DNA of 64,000 bases from Luidia sarsii (taxonomy: Eukaryota; Echinodermata; Asteroidea; Paxillosida; Luidiidae), in NCBI GenBank assembly GCA_949987565.1, contig OX465121.1, positions 3,117,117 to 3,181,116 of the forward strand. The letters are read 5' to 3'. Of this stretch, positions 12,301 through 24,300 are shown piece after piece. Below the pieces are notes generated by a model. The model was not told the origin of the DNA. It did not search any database and was given only the letters and a program-made list of their open reading frames with translations. Both the position numbers and the translations under genes were made by a program. Every line of letters begins with the position of its first letter. The stretch's first letter is position 1.

Positions 12301-15300
12301 TCTACGACCATCACGGTGAATCTCCAAGCGGAGTACTTCATCAATACCATCAGGGTCTACCCGGTTTGTAGATACCCAACAAAGTTTGAGGTAAATTGAC
12401 TTGTCTTCTGCTCAGAAAACATGTAGATTGACGGAAGGTTTTCACATTTCCTAATATTTCATTGTTTTAAGGCATTTAAAGAAGAATGAAACCCAGAGAA
12501 AATAGTTGGCTTATGTCTTTGGTTGATAAAAACAACCTACAATTACCCATGTGTAACTCACCTACGAGTTTCATAAAGAGGGAAAAATTTGGTCGAATTT
12601 GCGTTCCCTCAACCCGCCATGTTTTCCAAATTCACGGCAGGTCACTGCGGGGGGTATGACATAATGACGGGCAACCCCCGCATGGGCCCGGACGGACGTA
12701 TCCCTACAAGTACACAACACATGTACAGTGTACATGTACATGTATACTGCGTGCAGTTTATACACTCGTGAGTATGAACGATGATGTACTGCCAGGCTTT
12801 TGGTTGTAATAATGACAGCGGAAAAAAAGCTAGGGGAATCTTTCCATGTAGTTCCTAACAAGGCCAAGAGACCTGAGTTGTTTGGGAAGTGGGCTGCGGC
12901 CATAAAAGTAGAACAATTTCTCAATGTCGACTACAAATATAGTCGAAATGACGTGATTTGTAGCAATCACTTCACGGAGGATTGGGAGGTTGACTTGCGG
13001 GCCAAACTCACCGGCTCAAAGCCGAGAAATATACTGAAAGAACATGCCGTTCCTTCAGTATTTTCACATCGACCAGCAGTGGCATCATGTTCATCGACAG
13101 CTTCACAAATTGCCGCATTGGAATCCAGAAAGATGAGTTAATTTTGATGTTTTTCCTGTATGATATGATCGACTTTTGATGTATGTTTTCGTTTCGGTCC
13201 AAGCGTGATTTTTCTCACATGCACGTTCTGCCTAGTCTTTCGCCCAGGCCACTTATCTGTAACTCATGGAGGGTAAACTCCATGGATATGCATGTATTGT
13301 ACCAATTACCATGGAGGAAGAAGGGGGGATATACCATGGAGGAAGGAATACTTACCGTGCCTTATTTTTATTTGTGCTGCAACAAGAACATGGAGCTAGC
13401 TAGGCCTACTGATTTACACGTTATCGGAACGCGGCTCCAGTCGCCCACACTGTTTATTCCCTGGTCGCTGACCGCAACTCCTGTCCCCCCAGCGCTATTG
13501 TGTGCATAGCATATGCTGGGAGGTGCATGACCCCTGACCCCCACTAAGCTCCACACAGCTTCGCTAACGTGTACAACTGAAATCTCTCCAAAACATCGAC
13601 CATCTCTTGAATCATTTCTCGTATTTTCCTATTAAAATTACGCGTGCTGAAACAAAAGCCGGACACAGTGGGCTCCCAGACATAGTTGTCGGACATTTAT
13701 CAAACTCAGCCCCTGGTGTATAAGTTATTGTAGGCCTACTTGTTGAGCTGTTATAACAGGGCGCCATTCGGCGAAGATCAAGAAAACAGAGAACCAAAAC
13801 GTATTGTACACGTGTACAGTAGTACATTACATGTAGTACACAACATGTACATGTACATTGTACACACGTACATGTACATGTACTGTACGTGCACTGTACA
13901 GTACATACATGTACATGTACGTGTACTGTCCGTGCAACGTATGCAATCAGGAAGCCGTGAAAGTGTTTGTAGATCAAGACTATACGCAATCCCCAAGCAT
14001 AATTCAAATAATGACCAAAGCGAAAAACAATAAATCTGCAAAGGATTATAATGTTATTTTCTCACACATTGAGGTATAATTGTTTTTTAAATGTTGATTA
14101 ATATTTGTAGTTTAAATTAAAATGATTGAACAAGCCTAACTGACCAATCAGACAGGGTCGTCTCCGCCGTGATGTCATACCCCCCGCAGTGACCTTCCGG
14201 GAATTTCGAAAGCATGGCGGGTTGAGGGAACGCGAATTCGACCACCGAATTCCATGATTTTTCCCTCTTTATGAAACTTGTAGGTGATTTGAACATGGGT
14301 AATTGTAGGTTGTTTTTATCAACCAAAGAGATAAGCCAGCTATTTTCTCTGGGTTTCATTCTTCTTTAAGCAGCAAACAAATGTAGAAGGTGGTGGCAAT
14401 GCTGTGTCTCACTGAGGTGAGCAACCACCTGACAGAACAGACAGGCAAATGTAGAAGGTGGTGGCAATGCTGTGTCTCACTGAGGTGAGCAATCACCTGA
14501 CAGAACAGACAGACAAATGTAGAAGGTGGTGGCAATGCCGTGTCTCACTGAGGTGAGCAATCACCTGACTGAACAGACAGACAAATGTAGAAGGTGGTGG
14601 CAATGCTGTGTCTCACTGAGGTGAGCAACCACCTGACAGAACAGACAGGCAAATGTAGAAGGTGGTGGCAATGCTGTGTCTCACTGAGGTGAGCAATCAC
14701 CTGACAGAACAGACAGACAAATGTAGAAGGTGGTGGCAATGCCGTGTCTCACTGAGGTGAGCAATCACCTGACTGAACAGACAGACAAATGTAGAAGGTG
14801 GTGGCAATGCTGTGTCTCACTGAGGTGAGCAATCACCTGACAGAACAGACAGACAAATGTAGAAGGTGGTGGCAATGCTGTGTCTCACTGAAGTGAGCAA
14901 CCACCTGACAGAACAGACAGACAAATGTAGAAGGTGGTGGCAATGCTGTGTCTCACTGAGGTGAGCAATCACCTGACAGAACAGACAGACAAATGTAGAA
15001 GGTGGTGGCAATGCCATGTCTCACTGAGGTGAGCAACCACCTGACAGAACAGACAGACAAATGTAGAAGGTGGTGGGAATGCCATGTCTCACTGAGGTGA
15101 GCAACCACCTGACAGAACAGACAGACAAATGTAGAAGGTGGTGGCAATGCTGTGTCTCACTGAGGTGAGCAACCACCTGACAGAACAGACAGACAAATGT
15201 AGAAGGTGGTGGCAATGCCATGTCTCACTGAGGTGAGCAACCACCTGACAGAACAGACAGATATATATGTATATATAGTTTATGGCAGTACCTCGACATG

Positions 15301-18300
15301 CTAAGGTTCCAGTTATTAAAGTGTTCACTGCTTATCTAAGAGACATGTATTTCCTTTCAAGGTGAAATCCTCACTGGCTGGTGTTGTATCAGATGTGACC
15401 AGTGACTATGTGCTGCCAAGTTCTTCCTGTGCCTATGGCTCATTCATTGACCTGCCAGTCCGATGGAATGCCACTGTATTGACCTTCAACCTGGCTACAA
15501 CTAGAAGTGGAGGCTATGCTTATGCCGCAATGTCAGAGATAGAAGTCTACGTTGGCAGTGAGAATGTCTTTGACAGGTTTGCACATAACTTGTACCGATA
15601 ACACATACCTTCAGCATATTCAAGGTCTACATGTGGTAACCTCTTTGTGCCAGTGCCCTTGACTGATGTACAAGAGTTTTAGAACAACGCGTCATTTACA
15701 AAGTGCTGGATAGCTCAGATGGAAGAGCACTGGTATGTTAATCCAGATGTCTCAGGTTCAAGTCCTGTTCCAATCAAAGTTTTCATTGCCAACTTTTCAA
15801 TTTGTTCAAAAGTTCTCTGTCAGTTTGTTTGATTTTCAAAACTCATTGAAATAAATGAGAAATTGGCAAAGAAAGCTTTGACTGGACTGGGATTTGAACC
15901 CAAGACATCTGGTTTTGCGTACTACTGCTCTTCTCATCTGACCTATCCAGCCCTACGATGGTAGGCTCCCAAATAGTCAACTAGTCTTTGCTGGGTTGGG
16001 GGCACCAGTCAGAACCAATTCAACCATTAACTGTCGTATATTTCCAGGGATCACAATATGATGTCATTAGGATGTAGATTACATGTATATGGATATAGAA
16101 AACCCATGCAGACAAAGTTTTTGGAGAAGGAATATTGGTTGAAGAAGACCTATTGCAATGCATAACTACAAGCAGCATTATCATTTGGAATCATGCAGTC
16201 TATTGGTAACAGGCAGAGCTCACACTGTCCAAAACATTGAGCCACCAGCTGTTCTCAGAGCCATACATGTACTCAATCTCAAGACATTATACATGGTATC
16301 CCTGCATGTAAGTAAGTCACATTGAACTGTCCTTCTCTTTAGGTACAAGTATAGAGATACTGACAGCGCACGGACTTGGATTGAGCCAGAGACAGGCACC
16401 AACTCCTACCGATTTGATGAGCTGCATCTGACTGGGGGATCGCAGCTGGCTATCGTACCTGATGGTGACCTCACAACCGCTGTAGATGCCTACATTGGTG
16501 AATTCATCGGAGATACCTCAGGTAGAAGAGAATTACTTGGTTCTCATTCTTACCCTGTTACCAATGGTTACCCTGCAATGTAGTGTAATGCAGAGTTTGT
16601 GTTATTGAGATACTTGAGGAAACAGTATTTGTAGAGTGGAGTAGATGTATTTAAAGAGCTTCATATGAGAACAATCCTGACTATTACAGCACCCAATGGT
16701 GCATACACACATGCTGATGCCACTGTGGGGGGATAGGGTTGGGGCAAGGCTGAGATGGCAGAAGAAAGCCAAGATAACGAATGCTGAACGATGGGTAGAA
16801 TTGTTCATTTGATTGGTTGCCCTTTGTCTTTGGGTGTTCTTGGTTCCAACCTTAGGATATATTTTTACGGATTTCTCTATATATTTACACTATTTGGGAA
16901 GGCCCCCATGTAAGGACTGGATAGTTTATCAGGTGGGAGAGTGCTGGTACACCAAACCAGATGCTTTAGTTCCAAACCTGGTTGAGTTAATTTATTTGGT
17001 CATGGAAAATTAACAAGAAATCCTCAATCAGGTTGTTTTCCTTTGTTTTCTTTAAAATAAAGTAAACACAAATATTCCAAACTACTTGCAGTCTCAGATA
17101 GCACAAATCTTACAAGTTGATAGGGTTAGGCACTTCAATCTCAGCAGGACCTTTCTCAAAGGCAGAGAAGTGTCTTTGATAAAGAGGAAGGTCATGCATG
17201 GATAGATACAGTCCTGTTGTTTTTTAAGGTTTGTGTAATTATGGATATTAAGTCAGTGATGTGTTACTTATTTTTAAAAAGAAACAAAGAAAAGGAAACT
17301 GACTCCTCAATTGATTACAAGCAAAACAATTTCACTCAGTAAAGTTTGAACCTTTATTATTTCTTCAAACTAACAGTGAGAATGAATGCGTTCATCTGAG
17401 GCAATCATTTGGAAGGTTTGTGGTGAAGCCATGTAATATCTCATTTTAGATGGAGTTTGTACACTGCCCAAAAGGTTGAGTTACATGGTGTCATTGCAAA
17501 CCTTCCACTTGGTACTTCTACCATGCGAACCTTAAAATCTTATCTGAGCCAGCCATTTGTGATCTATAAAAGGGTTTTCTGCAAGTTGTTTGTTCACGGT
17601 GTTTGAGAGAGAAAAGTCCTGCTAGGATAGAACAATCATGCCCTTTTGTGTTTTGAGATTTCTTGAATTAAGTTTGAACTTTCAATTTCCCTAGGTAGTG
17701 AGAATGACACTATGAACATCTAAACCTTGAAAAAGGGGTGAAAATTACATTTCGCCGTGAAACTAAAAAGTCACTGTGAATTCACGGTGCATTTTACAGT
17801 GAATTCCCCGCGAAAATAATCTCCTCTCTGACCTGATAAGGACATCTTCAGGTCACTAAAGAGACCGTGAAAAAAACGTGAATATCTAGGGTGGCAAGCT
17901 CCAGGCTTGAGAGATGGCTAATACAATTACCAGTAGGGACCACCATCCAGCCCCATAGAGGTATGGTGTCATTGTAGCTGTCACTCCCAGATACTTCTAA
18001 AATTGCCTCTAGCCATTTACCACCAGGAATGTGGCCTTGGAGACCACTGGTGAAAACACCGTGAAAATGACTCGGCTAACTGTGTGCCATGAAATAGGGG
18101 TGAAAACACGGTGAATTTTCTTTTCACGGCTAAATGACATTTTCACCCCATTTTCACGGTTTAGATATTCATAGTGTGAATGCGTTCATCTTTCCTTGAG
18201 GAAATACTGTGCCAATCTCTTTTGGTTCCTGTCAGGTTTTCTGCATGTTGGTTATGCCCAAGACATTACAGTCAACATCACCCATCCAGACATTCCCTTC

Positions 18301-21300
18301 AGCTCACATATCTACGAGACGGGTCAGCTGAACATGCCTAGCAGAGCCTTCTTCAAAAATGTCGAGCTGAAAACTTCAGGAAAGGTCAGGGAAAAATCAA
18401 TTATTTTAAAGCTTTATTTCCTTGTGATCTGTTGATCAAATTACAAATTTGACAAAAGGCAGTTCTGTAGGATTTGCTCTCTGTGATTATGAGGTATTCT
18501 TCATAATGTTACCAGCCTGTTTGAAGTTTTGGTTTTTAGCAGAACAAATTGATTTAGAGGACCTGGCCTTTTGTTTCTAGCAGACCCTTTCTCAGAAAGG
18601 TTCTGCAAGAATAAAAGAGTCAGATCCACTAACTTTGGAGCTTTAAAAGAAAACTTGGTCAAGTTTGTAAACACTTGTGACACTTGCGACATGTGATGAT
18701 GCATTCATATGAATGATAGATTGAGGATCAAATTGAGCACTATCAATATCTATGTTACTGCTCTTCTCAGAGCCACGCTTATTATTGAGAGAGATAGTGC
18801 ACTTGCATTTCATTCCCATAAACATTGTACACAAGATAGTTTAATTTTAGGAAAAGCCTATACATAATGGTGGGATAGCTCAGATGGTAGAGCCCTGGCA
18901 CGTGTCCTGGGTTCAAATCCTCATCCAGTCTCATTTTCTTTGCCATCAACTACTTGTTTGAAATTTCCTGTTTACTTTCAAATGATAATGCATAGATGTT
19001 TCATTCTGCCGCTGTGTAGGTGACAGGGATTGAGGATTTGTATGTCTTTGATGGTGGCTATGTCTATGTGGATACCAATGGCAGCATTGGCGCCTATAGC
19101 GACCAGGGTGAGATACAGCTGTCATCCGTACATGTCCAGGACCGTGGCACCTTTGAGCTGTACTCCTATGACAAGCACATTGGCATGGACATCAACGTGA
19201 CCAACATGACAGTAAGGGACTAAACAAAATCAATCAAAAAGAGACACGGGGGTAATAGGTTTGCAGTGACACCATGTAAATTCTCTTTTGTGAGTATGTG
19301 GGGTTCTGAAAACAATCGGAGGAATTCAATGTTTCAAACAGTATACTCTATTCGTCTTCAGGAGACTGGAGACGAGTTTGAGTCAAGTTCCTCCGGTTCT
19401 TTTCAGAACCACGCATACTCACAAAAGAGAGAATTGTACATGGTGCCACCGCAAACCTATTACTCCTGCTATTCTCACCATGAACACCTTCCAATGTCAT
19501 TTAAAAAGAGACACATTGAGATGCTTGTTTGCAGCAAACCAAAGGCCTTTTCACACTGCACACCTATTTCCTCCTATCTCGTAGATATGTGAGCTGAAGG
19601 GAATGTCTGGATGGGAACTTCCTTCCATTTCTCAGGGTTTTATAACCCCAGGGATGATTCACACTACACTCATTTTCTCACTTGAGGGAAAATAATTTCC
19701 TGGGGATTTGCTGTGTCGATGCATACTTTTGGTCATTTTCCTGGAAATTTCAGTGATCTGAGTGTCATACCCAGCATGCACTGCCGGACTCGGTCACAGC
19801 ACACAGCCCCGGGGTTACCTAGACCTGCCTTGGTTTGACAGTCAATCTGTCATTCCTCTTTTCTTGGGAAATAATCCCATTTTCCTGTGAAATTAACCTT
19901 GTGGTTAGCTTGCTAAACCCTGCTCCCAAGCAGGGGTGGCAAAAACCTGGGGTTCAGGTCAGGTCACTCCCGTAGCTAAAAAACCCTGGGGTTATAGTAT
20001 ACAATTACCTGAGGAACTACCGGGGTAAGCGACTAGTGCCAAAAGGTCCGTCTCTTTTTCCCGGGAATTTCCCAGGAGTTGGTTGTCGTATGAGAAGGCT
20101 CAGCAGCTTAGAATACATGCGCTCAAATAAAATACAAATAAAAAATAATTTAGTTAGCTTTTCCGCCGCTTCCAGGGAAGCGGAAAAGCTATATCTGTTG
20201 TTCAGCTTTTTTTTTTTCTTCTTCTTCTTCTCCCCCAAAGCCCATAGACAATGCACAGGGGTTTTGTAAGCACGACTTTAGTCATTGAACAGACTTGGAT
20301 TTTTTTCAAACGTGGCAAATGCATAAAGCCCATGCTGAAATTGATCCTAAACGCCTTGATATCATCATGACGTCATCACGTGTCACGTGACCTTGCTTTA
20401 AAGGGGCAAATTTCAAAATCCATTAAAAGCAAAAGTACAAGTTCGTTTGGTTTCAACTTTGCACTGTATCTAAGTTGGGAAAAGGCGTATCCAAAAATTG
20501 CCATCAATTGACCGTGACGTCATCTCATGAATATTTATGAGGTCATGAACTTTTCAGATTTTCACATTGAAATGAGCATATTTGGCCAACGGAGCGAGAT
20601 TTTTTTCATTTTTTCTTTGATATCTATTGGGGACATGGTTTAGAAACACCTTCCGGAGCCAAAATGTCGTTACGCAATCATGACGTCATCAAAATGTGTG
20701 ATTTTAAAACACATATAAGGCATTGACCGATCATCTCGAAATTTGGTATGTAGTTAGCTATCGTGCTAGACATTCCAAATCTAAAGTTTGGAACCGAAGG
20801 ACCATTGTTTATATTTTTTATGAATTTTTGAATACCACACTCGAGTCCCATAGGCTTTGTGCACAAAATATGTACATGCGTTTTGGAGTAGGAATGGGGC
20901 TATTCTATGACTTGTTAAAAACAGAAGCGGAAAAGCTCTATGCTCTGTTTCACAACAGACATATATTTCTCGTTTTTATTAATTTTCTTCTTAAAAGACT
21001 ATGCCTTGGTAAGACTAGAGACTTCATCTATGTCTTTTCGGAAGACAATTCCAGGAACTGACTGCGCTATGGATGAATGTCCTACTTGTTGAGGACTGTT
21101 CTAGAAGATAGTACTGTCAAGGGTGTTTGGCTGAATCCATTGTCTCTTCTATTATGTCATAACTGTGGCTCTTCTGATAAGGTAGAGGGAGAGGAATAAT
21201 CATGTCCATGGGATACAGTGTACATGTTTGTATGAATCATGTAGAGAGCTGGCAAGGCTGCCACCTGATGTCATGTGATGTAGAGACCTGATGTGCAAGT

Positions 21301-24300
21301 GTTGATCATAGGTAGGAGTGTGGTTTATTGACTTGTGCTTGAGTAGTTCCATGACTTTGGTTTTTGTGAAAGGTATATGGCGGTGGTTTCTTCAAGTCCA
21401 ATGACCGGTTCAACCTGACGGCTGCACACCTTGTGGCCGTGTACTCAGGTGGGGAGATCAATCTTGATCACGGGGGCTACATCACCAAAGAGGTCAGAGG
21501 TCAAGGCTACGAACCCTCAGAAGGCCCCGGCCAAGGATATGGTATGAGCATTTCCAGAACTGTTCCCTTCCTTGCTTTACAGGATTCAGCTATTAGCTAG
21601 TCAGTCAGGCCACAAGTCCTTAGTCTTCAGTTTCATCTAATTATCCACTATGAGTCATCTCAAAATGGCTGTTTCATAGATAGGCCCTATAACATGATAT
21701 TTACATCGAGGAGAATGTACCAGTAATTCAATAAGGGTTTGCCCTGCTTGACATAATAAGCACATAGTGCTCAGTGCTTTGCCCGATGCCTGACAAACAA
21801 AAGAAATTGACAAACAGTACAATTGCTTTAAATGCAGCCATCTTTCAGTAACTCTGAAATCCCTTAAAGTGTGGAGGCTCTGACCTTTTGATCCAAGCAA
21901 AACATTTCTCAAAGGCATTGGAAGGTCCTGCTTGGATCGTCAGACATTCCACATTGTTTAGTTTTGCATGTTGGTCATTTAAGATTGCTACATTTTCTTA
22001 TACTTCTTCAATTCTAAAATTCTTCCACTGACTCCTTTGGTCTATTCAGGCAGTTCAAGTGGCAGTAGTGGTGGTGGACATGGTGGTAGTGGAGGGCGTG
22101 GTTATGGACAATACCTAGTAGGCCTGGCCTATGGGTCCATATACAACCCAGTGGACTATGGAAGTACTGGCGGTTATGGACAACAGTATGGTGAGTATGG
22201 CCAACCACATTGGTAGTCAGACATTGTGCCCAAGTGACAGATGCATTATATTATTATTCTGGTTGATCAATATACCAAATTTACATTCACATGACATGGC
22301 TGACTGGACAGGGTTACAAGTTAATTTTTTTAAAAAGAATGAAAAAATTAATCTGTACATGAATCAAATGCAGATAAGTTATGTGACTCATTACAGTAAG
22401 AGATTCATTACAAAATTCCATTGTGATTGGAGCATAAATGTGATTGAATGAGTGTTTGCCTATCCCTTGTATTCAGCACCATAGGCTAAGTGTTTTACCC
22501 AATGACCAGAGCCGCTTGAAGTGTGAAAATCTGCTAAGCAGGAAATGTCTTTCTCATGTATACAGGTTTACAAACTGCAATGTGACGTGATGTCAATTGC
22601 TTTTGATTTGTATTCTTCTTTACCTTGAAATGGTAGTAAAGTTTGGGTAGGCAAGGGGATCCTGTGGCTCATGGTTTTTTGTGCTGAAGCAAATGTTGGT
22701 TTAAGTAGCTTAAGTAGCTTTATGAAATTGGCCCAAGCTTGCATATAATCACATTCATGTATGTTTGTATAGTGTTCCTTGCAGGAACATTTTGCCAGGA
22801 TCCACATATTTGTTTAGAGTTGTGCAATTTGGCTTATTCAAGTTAGTCAACCTTTTTGCAAGATTTTTGTATGGATTTTAGTTTGTATGGCAGTGTGTGC
22901 AACTGTCAGTCATTATTCAGATACTGTATGTGTTGTTGAAATTTGCCCTTCCCAACATATACCCCCTGTACATGCACAGTATAGTCATGCACAGTGCTTT
23001 GCCTAATTTCCCCAGAACCACAGTCCAAAGTGAATAATGAGAGTGTATAAAAGAGCAATTCGTCAAACAGTCTGTCCCTATAACGCTTAAAAAAGACATG
23101 TATTTTTCTTTTTTACTTTGAGAAAGGTCCTACTTGGTTTTAAACACAAGACCTAAATGTTTGATAATTGTTATCATATAACTCAGTGAGCAGTTTGAGA
23201 CACATCCATATTACTTTTGAAGACATGCAAAGTGATAGAACAGAAACTGATGCAATGAGAATAAGATGAGAACACCTAAATTTGGGCAGCAACTACATGT
23301 AAGGTAAAAGTGGAAAATCTATGAACGCCATGCATTTTAAATCTTGGTCTTTCATTTGACCCTTCATGTAGGTGAGCTGTACTTTGGGGACAACGCGTAC
23401 AAGAATGTTGCAGTGCGTCGTGGGATTGGTGGGCGTGGTGGAGGTGCTTTGATGATCACAACACGTCACATGATCCTGGATGGTGTCATTTCAGCCAATG
23501 GGGAAACACCAGACAGTACGCATAGTGTACATGCAGGTGAGTGCGTGGCACACAACATTCATTTGTTTTCTTCGTTTGTTTTTTTCATTTGTACTTTTAT
23601 TGTTTCTTTGATTATTTGTTTGGTCTGTCTGTTTGTCTGTCTGGCTGTTCATTTGTTTGTTTGTTGTTTTCACTTGTTTGTTTGTTATTGGTACATTTGC
23701 TCATGTTTTTCTGTCCGTTTATTTCTTTGTGCCATCGTTCATTTCTTTGTGCCATCGTTCATTTGTTGGTTTCTATTCTTTCCTTTGCAAGTTTATTTGT
23801 ACTTTTTCATTTGTGCATCATTTCATTTGTAAGTTTACTCATTCAATACATGCAGTTCATTTGTTTACTCTTTAGTTTGTTTATTAGTTTGTTGTTTGCC
23901 AGTTCATTCATTAGTTCATAGGGGTGGTTGTTTCTTTGTTAATTTGGTTATTAGCTTGCCTGTTTCTTTGTCCGCTCATTAGCCAGGGGTTGCCTCCACC
24001 CCAAGCAATGATACTTGACTATTTGTAAGGCCGCCATCTAAGCTATCTATAGCTAAGTCTTCTATAGCTCACATGGTATGAGTACTGGGGTTGATTTCAC
24101 AAAGCCTTACGATGCATCGTAACTCGACTTACGACTGATAACCAATCGTAAGTTGTGATAGGCTGTATGGTTTCCGTGCATTACTTATCGTCTTGCAATT
24201 GATCGTAAGTTACGATGAGTTTGGTGAAATTGACTACAGGTACATTAAGCCAGAAGCCAGGGGCAAATTCCAGGTCCTGTCCATTTTTCTTTCCTCTTTC

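Larger units (their letters stand above)
12476..14369. mobile_element. TTAA-bounded DNA transposon with about 190-bp inverted termini
   Basis: The left end TTAAAGAAGAATGAAACCC is mirrored by GGGTTTCATTCTTCTTTAA at the right. Similarity between the inverted ends extends to about 12690 and 14150 with small gaps. Inside are a frameshifted THAP domain (12781-13141) and TGTACA-rich palindromic clusters (12715-12760, 13800-13935). It lies in intron 8. THAP zinc fingers occur in P-element-type transposases, but no catalytic domain remains here, so this is a non-autonomous or decayed copy. The TTAA bounds would suit a piggyBac-type target. The class is unresolved. Confidence 0.8.

Noticed and set aside
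12800..13141. THAP domain as an exon of the giant gene
   Set aside because: It needs a frameshift, lies between inverted terminal repeats and has no matching splice phases.
14545..15328. Family of similar 60-80-codon minus-strand frames
   Set aside because: Each is the same 68-bp satellite unit restarted; also seen at 63454-63956.
18866..18960. Functional tRNA gene
   Set aside because: The A and B boxes are tRNA-like, but the acceptor stem does not pair and the 3' part is SINE-B.
20200..20232. Poly-pyrimidine run as a retroposed poly(A) tail on minus
   Set aside because: A short T/CTT run without an adjacent recognisable retrogene.
23541..23921. 126-codon hydrophobic frame as a membrane protein
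   Set aside because: Low-complexity TTTG/CTGT repeat; the Phe/Cys/Leu runs are compositional.
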